Positions 41,265-50,195 are shown, counted from the first letter of the stretch. The stretch is DNA of 64,000 nucleotides from an uncultured Alphaproteobacteria bacterium (GCA_937995535.1 CALKJU010000029.1:1-64000); one strand, 5' to 3'. Numbers and translations are program-made. The notes: generated from the sequence alone by a model not told the origin.

Positions 41265-42782
41265 TCATCGGAATCCCCCCATCATCAGCCAGCGCGGCGG
41301 CGCCGGCTCACCCCAGAAACCCTCGCGGGCGAGCCACAGCACGTCGCCGTCCTCGGCTTCGACCCGGTAGAGGTCGCGGCCGCGCGCGGTGTCGTCCGCG
41401 GCCCGCCACCATTCGGGCAGGATCCGTTCCGGCCCGTGGCCGTGCAGGATCCGCCGGGTCGTCCCGCGCCAGGTGATCCGCACCGGCGGTGCGTCGGGCA
41501 CCATCGCCAGCGCCGCCACCGGCTCCGGGCGCGGCAGGAGGCGCAGCGGCCGTGGCGCCGTGGCGAGCCAGGTGCCGTCGCCGACGGGCGCGCTCGCCGG
41601 GACCAGCCGTTGTGCCCGCTCCGGCACGTGGCTCGCCAGCGGCTCCGGGCGCAGCACCCGGTGACGTCCCAGCCGGGTGACGAGCTGGTCGAGCAGCAGC
41701 TCGAAGGCACTGCCGTCGTCGCGCGCGGCGAGGCCGCTCTGGCGTGGCGACAGGGGGGCGGTCTCGACCGCCTCGAGCCGCATCAGCTCGACCCCGAAGC
41801 CGAGTTCGAGTCCGTCCCAGCGCAGGGCCAGAAGGCGTCCGAGATGGGCCGGATCGCGGACCGGATGGCCGGTGCGCAGCTCGATCTCGAGCCGCTCGCC
41901 GTCGAGGCGCCACAAGGACAGGCAAAAGCGCGTCCCGCCGCGCTGCGCCCGCGCCAGCGCGGCGCAGAGGTCGTCGAGGAGCAGGCGGGCCGCGGCGATC
42001 ACGTCCTCGTGCCGGCCGAGCGGCTCGGGCCACGCCATCCGCGCGGCGAAGCGCGCTGGCGGCCGGAGCGGCGCGAACGGCGCTTCGCTGCCGTCCAGCA
42101 GCGCCTCGAGACGGGTCACGAGGCCACCGCCGAAACGGGTCAACAGGGCGGTGCGTGGCAGGGCCGCGAGCTCGCCGATCCGGTGCAGGCCCAGCCGCTC
42201 GAGCACCCCGAGAAGCTCGTCTTCGAGCCGCAGCGCCGGCAGCGGCAGGGTTTTCAGGAGATCGGGGCCGGTGTCCGCCGGCAGGACGCCACCCGCGCCG
42301 TAGCGGGCCCAGGCCCAGGCGGCGGCGCGGCGGTCGGCGATGGCGAGCCGATGGGTCAGGCCGAGACCGTCGAGGCGCTGGCCGAGGTCGGCCAGCAGCC
42401 CACCCTCGCCGCCGAACAGGTGCGCACAGCCGGTGATGTCGAGCAGGATCCCGTCCGCGCCGTCGGTCGCGGGCCAGGGCGTCCAGCGGCCGCACCACTG
42501 CGCCAGCGCCTCGAGCGCGCGGCGGTCGGCCTCCGGCTCGGCCGGCGCCGTCAGCAGCGCGGGACAGGCGGCGCGCGCATCCGCGAGCCGCATCCCGACG
42601 GTGAGGCCGGCCGCACGCGCCGCCCGGCTCAGGGCCACGAGGCGCGGTCCCCGCGCGGTCTCCTCGAGCAGCCCGGCCGGCCGATCGTCAGGCAGGCACG
42701 GCTTGCCGCCACGCCGTGCCGCGAGCCGGGCCCGCTCCAGCGGCCATTCCGGGAGCCACAGCGAAAGCCAGCGTCCGCTCAT
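41265..42782 (-). CDS. imuB: ImuB, Y-family polymerase-like mutasome subunit
   Basis: A 505-residue Y-family DNA-polymerase-like protein: LWLPEWPLERARL at the N-terminus in place of the usual catalytic DxD strand, then TDGADGILLDITGCAHLFGGE, and a helix-hairpin-helix region around LLGVLERLGLHRIGELAALP. In this family the polymerase active site is degenerate and ImuB is the hub that joins ImuA, DnaE2 and the beta clamp in error-prone translesion synthesis. Its start overlaps imuA by 95 bases. DnaE2 is not encoded downstream, where groEL follows. Confidence 0.93.
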   Translation of the reverse strand: MSGRWLSLWLPEWPLERARLAARRGGKPCLPDDRPAGLLEETARGPRLVALSRAARAAGLTVGMRLADARAACPALLTAPAEPEADRRALEALAQWCGRWTPWPATDGADGILLDITGCAHLFGGEGGLLADLGQRLDGLGLTHRLAIADRRAAAWAWARYGAGGVLPADTGPDLLKTLPLPALRLEDELLGVLERLGLHRIGELAALPRTALLTRFGGGLVTRLEALLDGSEAPFAPLRPPARFAARMAWPEPLGRHEDVIAAARLLLDDLCAALARAQRGGTRFCLSLWRLDGERLEIELRTGHPVRDPAHLGRLLALRWDGLELGFGVELMRLEAVETAPLSPRQSGLAARDDGSAFELLLDQLVTRLGRHRVLRPEPLASHVPERAQRLVPASAPVGDGTWLATAPRPLRLLPRPEPVAALAMVPDAPPVRITWRGTTRRILHGHGPERILPEWWRAADDTARGRDLYRVEAEDGDVLWLAREGFWGEPAPPRWLMMGGFR

Positions 42783-43422
42783 CCCACCCTACCGTCCAGG
42801 TGCCGGGGGCGCCGCCGCGGCAGCGCCACAGGATCAGCCGCCAGGCGAGGCCGTCGGCGCCGGGCAAGGGCTCGGCCCGCCAGCGGGTCAGGGCGGCATT
42901 GGGGGCGGGGTCGACGACACCCGTCCGCAAGAGGATGCCGGCGCCGCGGCCGCTCTCGGCGGCGAGCTGCAGGCGGCGGCTGGTGACGAGATCGACCCGG
43001 CCGAGTTCGGCCACGGCGCAGGCCACCGCCGGCGAGCGCAAGGATTCCTCGACCGCCCACAGGACCTCCCGCTCGTCCGCGGCGCGGACCAGCACGAGCC
43101 GTCGCCAGTCGAGGCCGTAAGGGGCGAGGCCCGGGCCGTAGAGGGCGCCGAGCTGCTGCTCGCTGCGCGCGGTCTGGCACCAGATCAGGCTGCCACGGCC
43201 ATCGCGCAGGAACCGGGCGGCCAGGGCAGCGGCGAAGCTGCTCGCCGCCGTGCCGCCGACCTCGTGCACGGCGCGCCGCGGCAGGCCCTGCCAGGGCAGG
43301 CCGCCGTCGAGCGGCGCTCCGAGCCGGGCGACGTCGCGGCCCAAGGCGATGCCGCCGCCCTCGATGGCGCGGACCCGGGCGCGCAGCGCCTCGAGCCAAG
43401 CCGGTTGCGATGCCGTCGTCAT
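42688..43422 (-). CDS. imuA: ImuA, SOS mutasome accessory protein
   Basis: A 244-residue RecA/SulA-like protein in the ImuA family: GGLPWQGLPRRAVHEVGG, then RGSLIWCQTARSEQQLG and LVLVRAADEREVLWAVEESLRSP. It acts with ImuB and DnaE2 in SOS mutagenesis. The start at 43422 (MTTASQP) is preferred; there is a neighbouring in-frame upstream extension without conservation. The promoter region holds two GTTC-N7-GTTC LexA boxes 33 bases upstream, so it should be SOS-induced. Confidence 0.9.
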   Translation of the reverse strand: MTTASQPAWLEALRARVRAIEGGGIALGRDVARLGAPLDGGLPWQGLPRRAVHEVGGTAASSFAAALAARFLRDGRGSLIWCQTARSEQQLGALYGPGLAPYGLDWRRLVLVRAADEREVLWAVEESLRSPAVACAVAELGRVDLVTSRRLQLAAESGRGAGILLRTGVVDPAPNAALTRWRAEPLPGADGLAWRLILWRCRGGAPGTWTVGWDERTLAFAVAPGMAAGAGPARGTAWRQAVPA

Positions 43423-43454
43423 GATGCCGCCGCCGAGTCTTTCGCCGGGACGAT

Positions 43455-43486
43455 GTTCCTGTTTTGTTCTAGTTCTGGCTCCGTTC
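43455..43486. promoter_or_regulatory. Two tandem alphaproteobacterial LexA boxes
   Basis: GTTC occurs at 43455, 43466, 43472 and 43483, giving two complete GTTC-N7-GTTC boxes at 43455-43469 and 43472-43486, two bases apart. This is the established LexA motif of Alphaproteobacteria. The position is between imuA (start 43422, leftward) and the MFS gene (start 43589, rightward). Confidence 0.85.
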
Positions 43487-43588
43487 CCCGTCAAGGCGGG
43501 GTGGCGGCACCCCACGCGCCCCCTTGGCAACACCCCGCGCGAGGTTCAGCCTGCGCCGGCTTTGTCCGCGACCCCGCCCTCGGTCCTG

Positions 43589-44761
43589 ATGTCGCCGCCA
43601 ACGCCACCACCGACCGGCATCCGCCTGCTGCTCCTGTTGCAGGCGAGCCTCACCGTGATGGCCGGCGCGACCATCGCGCCGGCGCTGCCGGCGATCGCCG
43701 CCCATTTCGCCGACCTGCCGCACGCCGCGTTCCTCAGCCGGCTGCTCCTCACCCTGCCGGCGCTGCTGATCGCGGCCTGCGCCTTTCCTGCCGGCTGGCT
43801 CGTCGACCGCTTCGGTCGCCGCTGGCCGCTGCTCGCCGGCCTCGCCCTCTACGCCGTCGCCGGCGCCTCCGGTCTCGTCCTCGACAGCCTGCCGGGCCTG
43901 CTCCTCGGCCGCGCCGCGCTGGGCCTCGCCGTGGCGCTGGTCATGACCACGACGATGACGCTCGTCGGCGACCTCCTGCCACCCCCCGAGCGCGAGCGCT
44001 TCATGGGGCGGCTCGCCGCCTTCATGAGCTTCGGCGGGGTCGTCTTCCTGACCGTCGGCGGGCTGCTCGCCGAGCTAGGCTGGCGCGGACCCTTTGCCGC
44101 CTACCTTCTGGCGCTGCCGCTCCTCGTACTCGCCACCCGGCTGCCGTTCGCCGACCGCGGATCGACCGGCCGGCACCCCAGCGGCGCGATGCCGCTCGGC
44201 CTCGCCGGCCTCGTCTGCGCCACCGCCGTGCTGCACATGATCGGCTTCTACGTGACCCCGGTGCAGGTTCCGTTCCTGATGGTCGAGCTCGGTGTCACGG
44301 CACCCTCCTTCGCCGGGCTCGCCATCGCCACCTTCACCCTCGCCAGCGCGCTCTGCGCGCTCGCCTACCGGCCGATCCTCGCGCGGCTCGGCCATCAGGG
44401 CGTGTTCGCGTTGGCGTTTGCCGTGTTCGCCGCCGGCTATCTGCTCGTCGCCGCGGCCGCGACCGCGAGCGTCGCCCTGCTCGGCCTCGCACTCGCCGGT
44501 ATCGGCAACGGCATCATGATCCCGAACTACGGCACCTGGCTGCTCGCGCGCACCCCGGCGCCGCTGCGCGGGCGCGTCTCCGGCGCCATGACGGCGAGCT
44601 TCTTCTTCGGCCAGTTCCTGTCGCCGCTGGCGACCGAGCCGCTCGTTGCCCAGGGCGGAATCGCCGCGGCGTTCCTCGGCGTGGCGGTCGGCGGTACCGG
44701 GATCGCCGCCGGCTATCTCTTCGCCGCGCGGCTACCGGCCGCCGTCGGGCGCGCCGCATGA
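43589..44761 (+). CDS. Major facilitator superfamily transporter
   Basis: A 390-residue MFS protein with 12 predicted helices. The first is LLLLLQASLTVMAGATIAPALPAI and the MFS signature lies in the loop after helix 2 (GWLVDRFGRRWPLL). Size and pattern suit a drug or small-solute exporter, with no clue to the substrate. The ATG at 43589 places the first helix right after a short Pro-rich N-terminus. Its stop overlaps the meaB start (ATGA), so the two are coupled. It is divergent from SOS-controlled imuA. Confidence 0.88.
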   Translation: MSPPTPPPTGIRLLLLLQASLTVMAGATIAPALPAIAAHFADLPHAAFLSRLLLTLPALLIAACAFPAGWLVDRFGRRWPLLAGLALYAVAGASGLVLDSLPGLLLGRAALGLAVALVMTTTMTLVGDLLPPPERERFMGRLAAFMSFGGVVFLTVGGLLAELGWRGPFAAYLLALPLLVLATRLPFADRGSTGRHPSGAMPLGLAGLVCATAVLHMIGFYVTPVQVPFLMVELGVTAPSFAGLAIATFTLASALCALAYRPILARLGHQGVFALAFAVFAAGYLLVAAAATASVALLGLALAGIGNGIMIPNYGTWLLARTPAPLRGRVSGAMTASFFFGQFLSPLATEPLVAQGGIAAAFLGVAVGGTGIAAGYLFAARLPAAVGRAA

Positions 44762-45753
44762 CCGCACGCCGCAGCGACCTGTCGGTCGAGGCCTATGTCG
44801 CCGGCGTGCGGGCCGGCGACCGCGCCGTGCTGTCGCGCGCGATCACCCTGGTCGAGAGCCGCCGCGCCGAGCACCGCCAGCAGGCGGCCGCACTCCTCCA
44901 GGCCCTGCTGCCCGCCACCGGCGCGGCCCGCCGCATCGGCATCACCGGCAGCCCGGGCGTCGGCAAGAGCACGTTCATCGAAGCGTTGGGCCTGCGCCTC
45001 ACCGCGGCTGGCCACCGTGTCGCCGTGCTCGCGGTCGATCCGTCGAGCTCCCGCAGCGGCGGCTCGATCCTCGGCGACAAGACCCGGATGACGCGCCTCG
45101 CGGCGGATCCGGCGGCGTATATCCGCCCGTCGCCGACCGGGGGGGCGCTCGGTGGCATCGCGCGCGCGACGCGCGAGGCGATGCTGCTCTGCGAGGCGGC
45201 CGGCTTCGACATCGTCCTGGTCGAGACGGTCGGCGTCGGGCAGTCCGAGACGCTCGTCGCCGACATGGTGGACATCTTCGTGGCGCTGATGCTGCCCGGT
45301 GCCGGCGACGAGCTGCAGGGCATCAAGAAGGGACTCGTCGAGCTCGCGGACATCATCCTCGTCAACAAGGCGGACGGGGATGGACGGTTGCGCGCGGACC
45401 AGGCGGTCGCGCACTACCGTGCCGCACTCTCCATCATCGAGCCGAAGAGCCCCTATTGGCGGCCCGAGGTGCTGCCGATCAGCGCGCTCTCCGGGGAGGG
45501 CCTGGATGCGTTCTGGGCCACGGTGCAGCGCCACGCCGCCGCGATGGCGGCGACCGGCGCCGGCAGCGAGCTGCGGCACCAGCAGGAGGTGCGCTGGTTC
45601 TGGTCGATGCTGGAGGACCGGCTGGTCGAGTGGCTGCGGCGCCATCAGGAGATCGCGCGCCTCTTGCCGACCCTCGAGCGGCAGGTACGCGAGGGCCGCC
45701 TCTCCCCCCCGCTGGCGGTAGAGCGCGCGCTGGCGACCATCTCGGCCAGCTGA
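44758..45753 (+). CDS. meaB: Methylmalonyl-CoA mutase-associated GTPase MeaB
   Basis: A 331-residue G3E GTPase of the ArgK/MeaB family: GITGSPGVGKST (P loop), DPSSSRSGGSILGDKTRM, IVLVETVGVGQSE and ILVNKADGDG. It protects and loads adenosylcobalamin-dependent methylmalonyl-CoA mutase. That fits the cobalt-chelatase genes of the same window, showing aerobic B12 synthesis. The mutase itself is not in the window. The start is fixed by the ATGA overlap with the transporter gene. Confidence 0.94.
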   Translation: MTARRSDLSVEAYVAGVRAGDRAVLSRAITLVESRRAEHRQQAAALLQALLPATGAARRIGITGSPGVGKSTFIEALGLRLTAAGHRVAVLAVDPSSSRSGGSILGDKTRMTRLAADPAAYIRPSPTGGALGGIARATREAMLLCEAAGFDIVLVETVGVGQSETLVADMVDIFVALMLPGAGDELQGIKKGLVELADIILVNKADGDGRLRADQAVAHYRAALSIIEPKSPYWRPEVLPISALSGEGLDAFWATVQRHAAAMAATGAGSELRHQQEVRWFWSMLEDRLVEWLRRHQEIARLLPTLERQVREGRLSPPLAVERALATISAS

Positions 45754-45762
45754 GGCCGTCCC

Positions 45763-46308
45763 TCAGAACCCGAACTCGCCGCTGAGGCCGAAGCGGATGC
45801 GATCGCCGAACAGGCGTAATCCGTAGCGGTCCTCGTAGTCGTCGGGGAAGAGCCGCTCCGTGGCCCGCCAGACGAGGCGCTCGACGGCGCGGGCGTCGGG
45901 CCCGGCGGCGGTGCCCGCGAGCGCGGCGATCGTCCGCGGGCCGTCGCAGAACGCGGCGAGGAGGCGGAGCGGGGCGCCGGTGTCGCTCTCGGGTGCCGGC
46001 CCGGCGCAGAGCGCGTAGGGATCGCCGCCGCCGAACTGCAGGACGAGGCGAGGCTCAGGCGGTGCCCCGTCCAAGGCGAAGCGGACCGAGAGCCCGGTCA
46101 CGCCGGTGGCCGCGAGGCTGGCGACCCGTGCCGGCGGCAGGCCCGTCGGTGCGGACCGCACCTCGATCCGCACTGGCCCGTCGCGGTGCGCCTCCATGAG
46201 GCGGTCGCGCGCAGCGGCCGCATCGGCCGCGAACGGTCCCACGAGATCGGGCTCGACGGCAGCGCAGCCGCCGACCACGAGACAGGCGAGCAGAGCGGTC
46301 CAGCGCAT
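45763..46308 (-). CDS. Putative lipoprotein of unknown function
   Basis: A 181-residue protein with a lipoprotein signal ending VVGGC (Cys about 15) and a mature domain with SVRFALDG, FGGGDPYALCAGP and a C-terminal RYGLRLFGDRIRFGLSGEFGF, the last suggesting a beta-rich region. I do not recognise the family. The start at 46308 is set by the signal peptide. It converges on meaB with 9 bases between stops, and is divergent from plsC. Confidence 0.75.
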   Translation of the reverse strand: MRWTALLACLVVGGCAAVEPDLVGPFAADAAAARDRLMEAHRDGPVRIEVRSAPTGLPPARVASLAATGVTGLSVRFALDGAPPEPRLVLQFGGGDPYALCAGPAPESDTGAPLRLLAAFCDGPRTIAALAGTAAGPDARAVERLVWRATERLFPDDYEDRYGLRLFGDRIRFGLSGEFGF

Positions 46309-46408
46309 GGCGGCAATCTCGCACCTACCGGCCGGGGTGGCGAGGTGGCGGCTTGCCAGAAGCAGGACTCGTCGGTTTGCTGCGCGGCGGCGCGGGCGGG
46401 AGGGCAGC

Positions 46409-47143
46409 GTGTCGGTCGGGCCGGTCGAGATCCTGCGCGCGGCGCTGTTCAATGTCCTGTTCTGGCTGTGGACCGGCCTCCTCGTGCTGGTCCTGGTTCC
46501 CGCCGCGCCGTTCATGTCGCCGCTCGGCATGCGCCGGTTCGCCGGATTCTGGATGCGCGGCATCCAGCTCCTGCTGCGCGTCGTCGTCGGGCTGCGCTAC
46601 GAGGTGCGCGGGCTGGAGAACCTGCCGCCCGGCCCCGTCATCGTCGCGAGCAAGCACCAGTCGGCCTGGGAGACGCTCTTCTTCCACATCTACCGGCCCG
46701 ACCTCGTCATCGGCCTGAAGGAGGAGCTGACCCGCATCCCGCTGTTCGGCTGGTATCTGAGGATCGCCCAGAACATCGTCATCGACCGCGGTGGCGCCGC
46801 GCGGGCGATGCGCTCGCTGGTCGAGGGCGGCAAGCGCGCCGTGGCGCGAGGCTGGTCGATCCTGATCTTTCCCGAGGGCACGCGGATGGCGCCGGACGCC
46901 CCGCCCGACTACAAGCCGGGGGTGGCGGCTCTCTACAAGGAGCTCGGCGTGCCGGTGGTGCCCGTGGCGCTGAATTCGGGTCTGTTCTGGGGTAAGCGCG
47001 CCTTCCTCAAACGGCCGGGGATGATCGTGGTCGAGTTCCTGGCACCCATCGCACCCGGCCTGGATCGGCGGGCCTTCATGGCAGAGCTGGAGAGCCGGAT
47101 CGAGACGGCGACCGCCCGGCTGATCGCGGAGGCGGCCCGGTGA
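46409..47143 (+). CDS. plsC: 1-acyl-sn-glycerol-3-phosphate acyltransferase
   Basis: A 244-residue PlsC with an N-terminal hydrophobic helix and acyltransferase motifs: SKHQSAWE (the HX4E variant of the HX4D site), GWYLRIAQNIVIDR, and FPEGTR. It makes phosphatidic acid at the inner membrane. The GTG start at 46409 follows GGGAGGG and places the membrane segment at the N-terminus. Its stop overlaps the cupin gene start as GTGA. Confidence 0.94.
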   Translation: MSVGPVEILRAALFNVLFWLWTGLLVLVLVPAAPFMSPLGMRRFAGFWMRGIQLLLRVVVGLRYEVRGLENLPPGPVIVASKHQSAWETLFFHIYRPDLVIGLKEELTRIPLFGWYLRIAQNIVIDRGGAARAMRSLVEGGKRAVARGWSILIFPEGTRMAPDAPPDYKPGVAALYKELGVPVVPVALNSGLFWGKRAFLKRPGMIVVEFLAPIAPGLDRRAFMAELESRIETATARLIAEAAR

Positions 47144-47532
47144 GCCGCGGCTTTGCCCGCCACCCCGACGATCTGCCCTGGGAGACATGGGACGATCCGC
47201 GCCTGCGCGAGCGTTGCCCGTGCCGCTGGAAGATCCTCGTCAGCGCCCGGCGTGGGCCTTCGCAGGCCATGTGCTGCGGGATCGCCGAGCTCGCCGCCGG
47301 CGCCACCTTGCTCCTCCACCACCACGCCCCGCCCGAGCTCTATCTGGTCGAAAGCGGCCAGGGCGTCAGCGAGGTCGACGGCGTGCGCCATGAGCTGCGT
47401 CCCGGCACGGCGCTCTTCATCCCGGCCAATGCCCGCCACCGCAGCACCGCCGGACCCGACGCCCCGCTCCGCGTATGGTTCGTCTTCCCGACCGACAGCT
47501 TCGAGGAGATCGTCTACCACTTCGACGAGTGA
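47140..47532 (+). CDS. Single-domain cupin protein
   Basis: A 130-residue cupin beginning with GTG at 47140. The two cupin motifs are visible: LLLHHHAPPELYLVESGQGVSEVDG (three His and Glu as metal ligands, with the G-rich end) and PGTALFIPANARHRSTAG (third His). Metal binding is likely; activity is unknown. It overlaps the plsC stop by 4 bases. The 3' end overlaps the convergent ceramidase-like gene by 19 bases. Confidence 0.85.
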   Translation: MSRGFARHPDDLPWETWDDPRLRERCPCRWKILVSARRGPSQAMCCGIAELAAGATLLLHHHAPPELYLVESGQGVSEVDGVRHELRPGTALFIPANARHRSTAGPDAPLRVWFVFPTDSFEEIVYHFDE

Positions 47533-48188
47533 ACCTCGGTCGAGGTGAACGCGGCGAGTGTGCGCATCAGCCGTGCCAGTACCACCGCGTTGAGCAGGTG
47601 CCACAGCCAATGCGTACCCAAGGACCAGGCCGCGCACAGCGGCTCGTCGAGGGTGCGGAAGGTCAGCGAGACCGCGAACAGGGTGGCGGTCGTCAGCAGC
47701 GCCGGCGCCGCCGGATGGTGCCGGCGCCAGAGCACGGCCGTGCAGCCGAGGAGCGCCAGAAGTGGCGGCAGGTAGGCCACGCTCGAGCCGATCATCGCCT
47801 CGACGAACGGCCGCAGCGCACGCACGAGCATAGCGCTGGCCGGGACGAAGGCGAGAGCGAGCGCCCACGCCCAGCCCCAACCGAGCCCGACCAGCCGCCG
47901 CAGGATGAGAGCGAGGGAGACGATGATGAACAGCGCGATCGGGGCGACATCGGCGAGTGCCGCCCAGGCGGTGGCGAAGGTGTGAAAGAGGAACGATCCG
48001 ACCCCGATGGCCGCGGTGAGCAGCGCCAGCAGCATCACCCCGCGGTCGGTCCCGCGTGAGGCCGCCAAACCCACCGCCGCCGCGACGAGGAAGGCGGCGT
48101 TGGTCGCGGCGTTGACCGGCTCGGCCCAGAACGACGGGTCGAGCCGCTCGCAATAGGCGTCGATCGGCCGCGTCCACCGGTCGCTCAT
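47514..48188 (-). CDS. Ceramidase-like (alkaline ceramidase/CREST) membrane protein
   Basis: A 224-residue integral membrane protein with about seven hydrophobic segments. The zinc-hydrolase motif of the CREST group is suggested by FLFHTFATAWAALADVAPIALF (His followed later by Asp) and the C-terminal GTHWLWHLLNAVV (two His). The family hydrolyses ceramide amides; bacterial members are little studied. Substrate and orientation are not proven here. Confidence 0.8.
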   Translation of the reverse strand: MSDRWTRPIDAYCERLDPSFWAEPVNAATNAAFLVAAAVGLAASRGTDRGVMLLALLTAAIGVGSFLFHTFATAWAALADVAPIALFIIVSLALILRRLVGLGWGWAWALALAFVPASAMLVRALRPFVEAMIGSSVAYLPPLLALLGCTAVLWRRHHPAAPALLTTATLFAVSLTFRTLDEPLCAAWSLGTHWLWHLLNAVVLARLMRTLAAFTSTEVHSSKW

Positions 48189-48288
48189 CGCTCTCCCGCC
48201 GTTCGGTGGGCGTCGTCCGCTTCTGACGCGGCTGCGTGACGGTCCCGTGCGCCCGTCTTGCCGCTCGCGTCCGCCACCGTTAGCGTCC

Positions 48289-48302
48289 TGACCGGTTGGT
48301 CA
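48289..48302. promoter_or_regulatory. RutR-type operator
   Basis: TGACCGGTTGGTCA is a palindrome matching the RutR operator TTGACCANNTGGTCAA at nearly every arm position, including the A after it. It lies 46 bases upstream of the rutR-like ATG, so autoregulation is likely. Confidence 0.75.
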
Positions 48303-48348
48303 ATAATCGCGGCCGCGGCGGCGGAACGCGGAACCGAACGGGCGGCCG

Positions 48349-49032
48349 ATGGCGGCGACGACGGCAGCGATCGCGGAGACCGACGCACCACGGCGGCGGC
48401 GCGCCGACCGCAGCCTGCCGACCGCCGGCCGGATCCGCCGAGCCAATGTCGAGCGGTTGCTCGATGCCGCCGAGGCCGTGTTCGCCGAGAAGGGCTATGG
48501 CGGCGCCACCACGGCGGCGATCGCGCTCCGCGCCGGGCTGCCCAAGGCCAATCTGCATTACTACTTCCGTACCAAGGAGCAGATCTACCGGGCCGTGCTC
48601 GACCGGATCCTCGGCCTCTGGCTCGCGGCGTTCGATCCGGCGACCGCGGGCGACGACCCGGCGGCCGTTCTCGAGGCCTATATCCGCGCCAAGATCCGCC
48701 TGTCGCGCGAGCACCCGCAGGCGTCGCGGGTGTTCGCCCGCGAGATCCTGTCGGGCGCGCTGCACATCCGAGGCTATCTCGTCGGCGATCTGCGTCGCTG
48801 GGTCGAGCGGCAGTCCGAGCTGATGCGCGGCTGGATCGAGCGGGGCCTGATGGATCCGATCGACCCCGTGCACCTGCTCTTCGTCATCTGGGCGGCGACC
48901 CAGACCTATGCCGACTTCGATGCGCAGATCCGCGCCGTCACCGGCAAGCGGGCGCAGAGCCACGAGGACTACACGCGCGCTGCCGATACGGTGGTGCAGC
49001 TCGTCCTCAAGGGCTGCGGGGTGCAGCGATGA
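48349..49032 (+). CDS. rutR: TetR-family regulator, RutR-like
   Basis: A 227-residue TetR protein with an N-terminal HTH (TTAAIALRAGLPKANLHYYF) and a ligand-binding half that follows Escherichia coli RutR closely: YIRAKIRLSREHPQASRVFAREILSGA in the middle, and IDPVHLLFVIWAATQTYADFDAQIRAVTG at the end, split by conserved Trp. RutR responds to uracil or thymine and controls pyrimidine use. The start at 48349 lies 46 bases downstream of its operator-like palindrome. The binding-protein gene follows after 67 bases. Confidence 0.88.
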   Translation: MAATTAAIAETDAPRRRRADRSLPTAGRIRRANVERLLDAAEAVFAEKGYGGATTAAIALRAGLPKANLHYYFRTKEQIYRAVLDRILGLWLAAFDPATAGDDPAAVLEAYIRAKIRLSREHPQASRVFAREILSGALHIRGYLVGDLRRWVERQSELMRGWIERGLMDPIDPVHLLFVIWAATQTYADFDAQIRAVTGKRAQSHEDYTRAADTVVQLVLKGCGVQR

Positions 49033-49099
49033 TCCGGCACGTCCCGTGCATCCGTTCGGGCGACGGCCGCGGCCGCGGCCACCACCAGGGAGACGAACC

Positions 49100-50107
49100 A
49101 TGATGAGAACCACCGCCCTGCTCGCCGCCACCGCCGCCGGCCTGCTCGCCGTCGGCGCGGATGCCGCCGACAAGCTGACCTTGCAGCTCAAGTGGGTCAC
49201 GCAGGCGCAGTTCGCCGGCTATTACGTTGCGAAGGACAAGGGGCTCTACGAGGAGGTCGGGCTCGACGTCGAGATCAAGCCCGGCGGACCGGACATCGCC
49301 CCGCCGCAGATCATCGCCGGCGGCGGGGCTGACGTGATCATCGAATGGATGCCGGCAGCACTCGCATCGCGCGAGAAGGGCGTGCCGCTCGTCAACATCG
49401 CCCAGATCTTCAAGCGTTCCGGCATGATGCTGACCTGCCGCAAGGACACCGGCATCCAGGATCCGAAGACCGACTTCAAGGGCCGCACGCTCGGCGTCTG
49501 GTTTTTCGGCAACGAGTATCCGTTCCTCAGCTGGATGGCGCATCTCGGCATTCCGACCACGGGCGGGCCGGACGGCGTCACGGTTCTCAAGCAGGGCTTC
49601 AATGTTGATCCTCTGCTGCAGAAGCAGGCCGACTGCATCTCGACGATGACTTACAACGAGTACTGGCAGGTCATCGACGCCGGCTACAAGCCCGAGGACC
49701 TGGTCGTCTTCAAGTACGAGGACCAGGGCGTGGCGACGCTCGAGGACGGCATTTACGTGCTCGAGCAGAGCCTCACCGACCCGGCGATGACGGACAAGCT
49801 CGCACGGTTCCTCAAGGCCTCGATCAAGGGCTGGGCGTGGGCCGGCGAGAACCCGGACGAGGCGGCGATGATCGTGCTCGAGAACGACGCCACCGGTGCC
49901 CAGACCGAGGCCCACCAGAAGCGGATGATGGGCGAGATCAACAAGCTCGTCGCCGGCGGCGGCAGCAAGGGGATCGGCTATCTCGACCCCGAGGACTACG
50001 AGCGCACGGTCGAGGTCCTGCTGTCCGGCGGCTCCGACCCGGTGATCTCCAAGAAGCCCGAGGGCGCCTGGACGCACGCCGTCTGGGAGGCGGCGATGCA
50101 GAACTGA
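49100..50107 (+). CDS. NMT1/THI5-like ABC transporter substrate-binding protein
   Basis: A 335-residue periplasmic binding protein with a signal peptide (about 22 residues) and the NMT1/THI5 domain: LTLQLKWVTQAQFAGYYVAKDKGLYEEVGLDVEI at the start of the mature part. Such proteins bind pyrimidines, hydroxymethylpyrimidine or related ligands. Placement next to a RutR-like regulator favours a pyrimidine. The start at 49100 follows GGGAGA. No permease is next to it, and the nearest matching ATPase is at 59633. Confidence 0.88.
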   Translation: MMRTTALLAATAAGLLAVGADAADKLTLQLKWVTQAQFAGYYVAKDKGLYEEVGLDVEIKPGGPDIAPPQIIAGGGADVIIEWMPAALASREKGVPLVNIAQIFKRSGMMLTCRKDTGIQDPKTDFKGRTLGVWFFGNEYPFLSWMAHLGIPTTGGPDGVTVLKQGFNVDPLLQKQADCISTMTYNEYWQVIDAGYKPEDLVVFKYEDQGVATLEDGIYVLEQSLTDPAMTDKLARFLKASIKGWAWAGENPDEAAMIVLENDATGAQTEAHQKRMMGEINKLVAGGGSKGIGYLDPEDYERTVEVLLSGGSDPVISKKPEGAWTHAVWEAAMQN

Positions 50108-50122
50108 GCGTTTCCTCGGGTC

Positions 50123-50148
50123 GACCGCCCGGACTGCTCCGGGCGGTC
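50123..50148 (+). terminator. Stem-loop after the binding-protein gene
   Basis: GACCGCCCGGA (50123-50133) pairs exactly with 50138-50148 around CTGC, 16 bases past the stop at 50107. No T run follows, so termination is inferred from stem and position. Confidence 0.65.
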
Positions 50149-50195
50149 GTTGAGACGCTGTGTCTCGGTGAGGAGAGCTGAGGCGAAGCGCCGGA

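Noticed and set aside
42340..45753. Apparent 1137-codon protein that includes MeaB
   Set aside because: Only the part from 44758 is MeaB; the upstream part is antisense to imuB/imuA or out of frame with the MFS gene.
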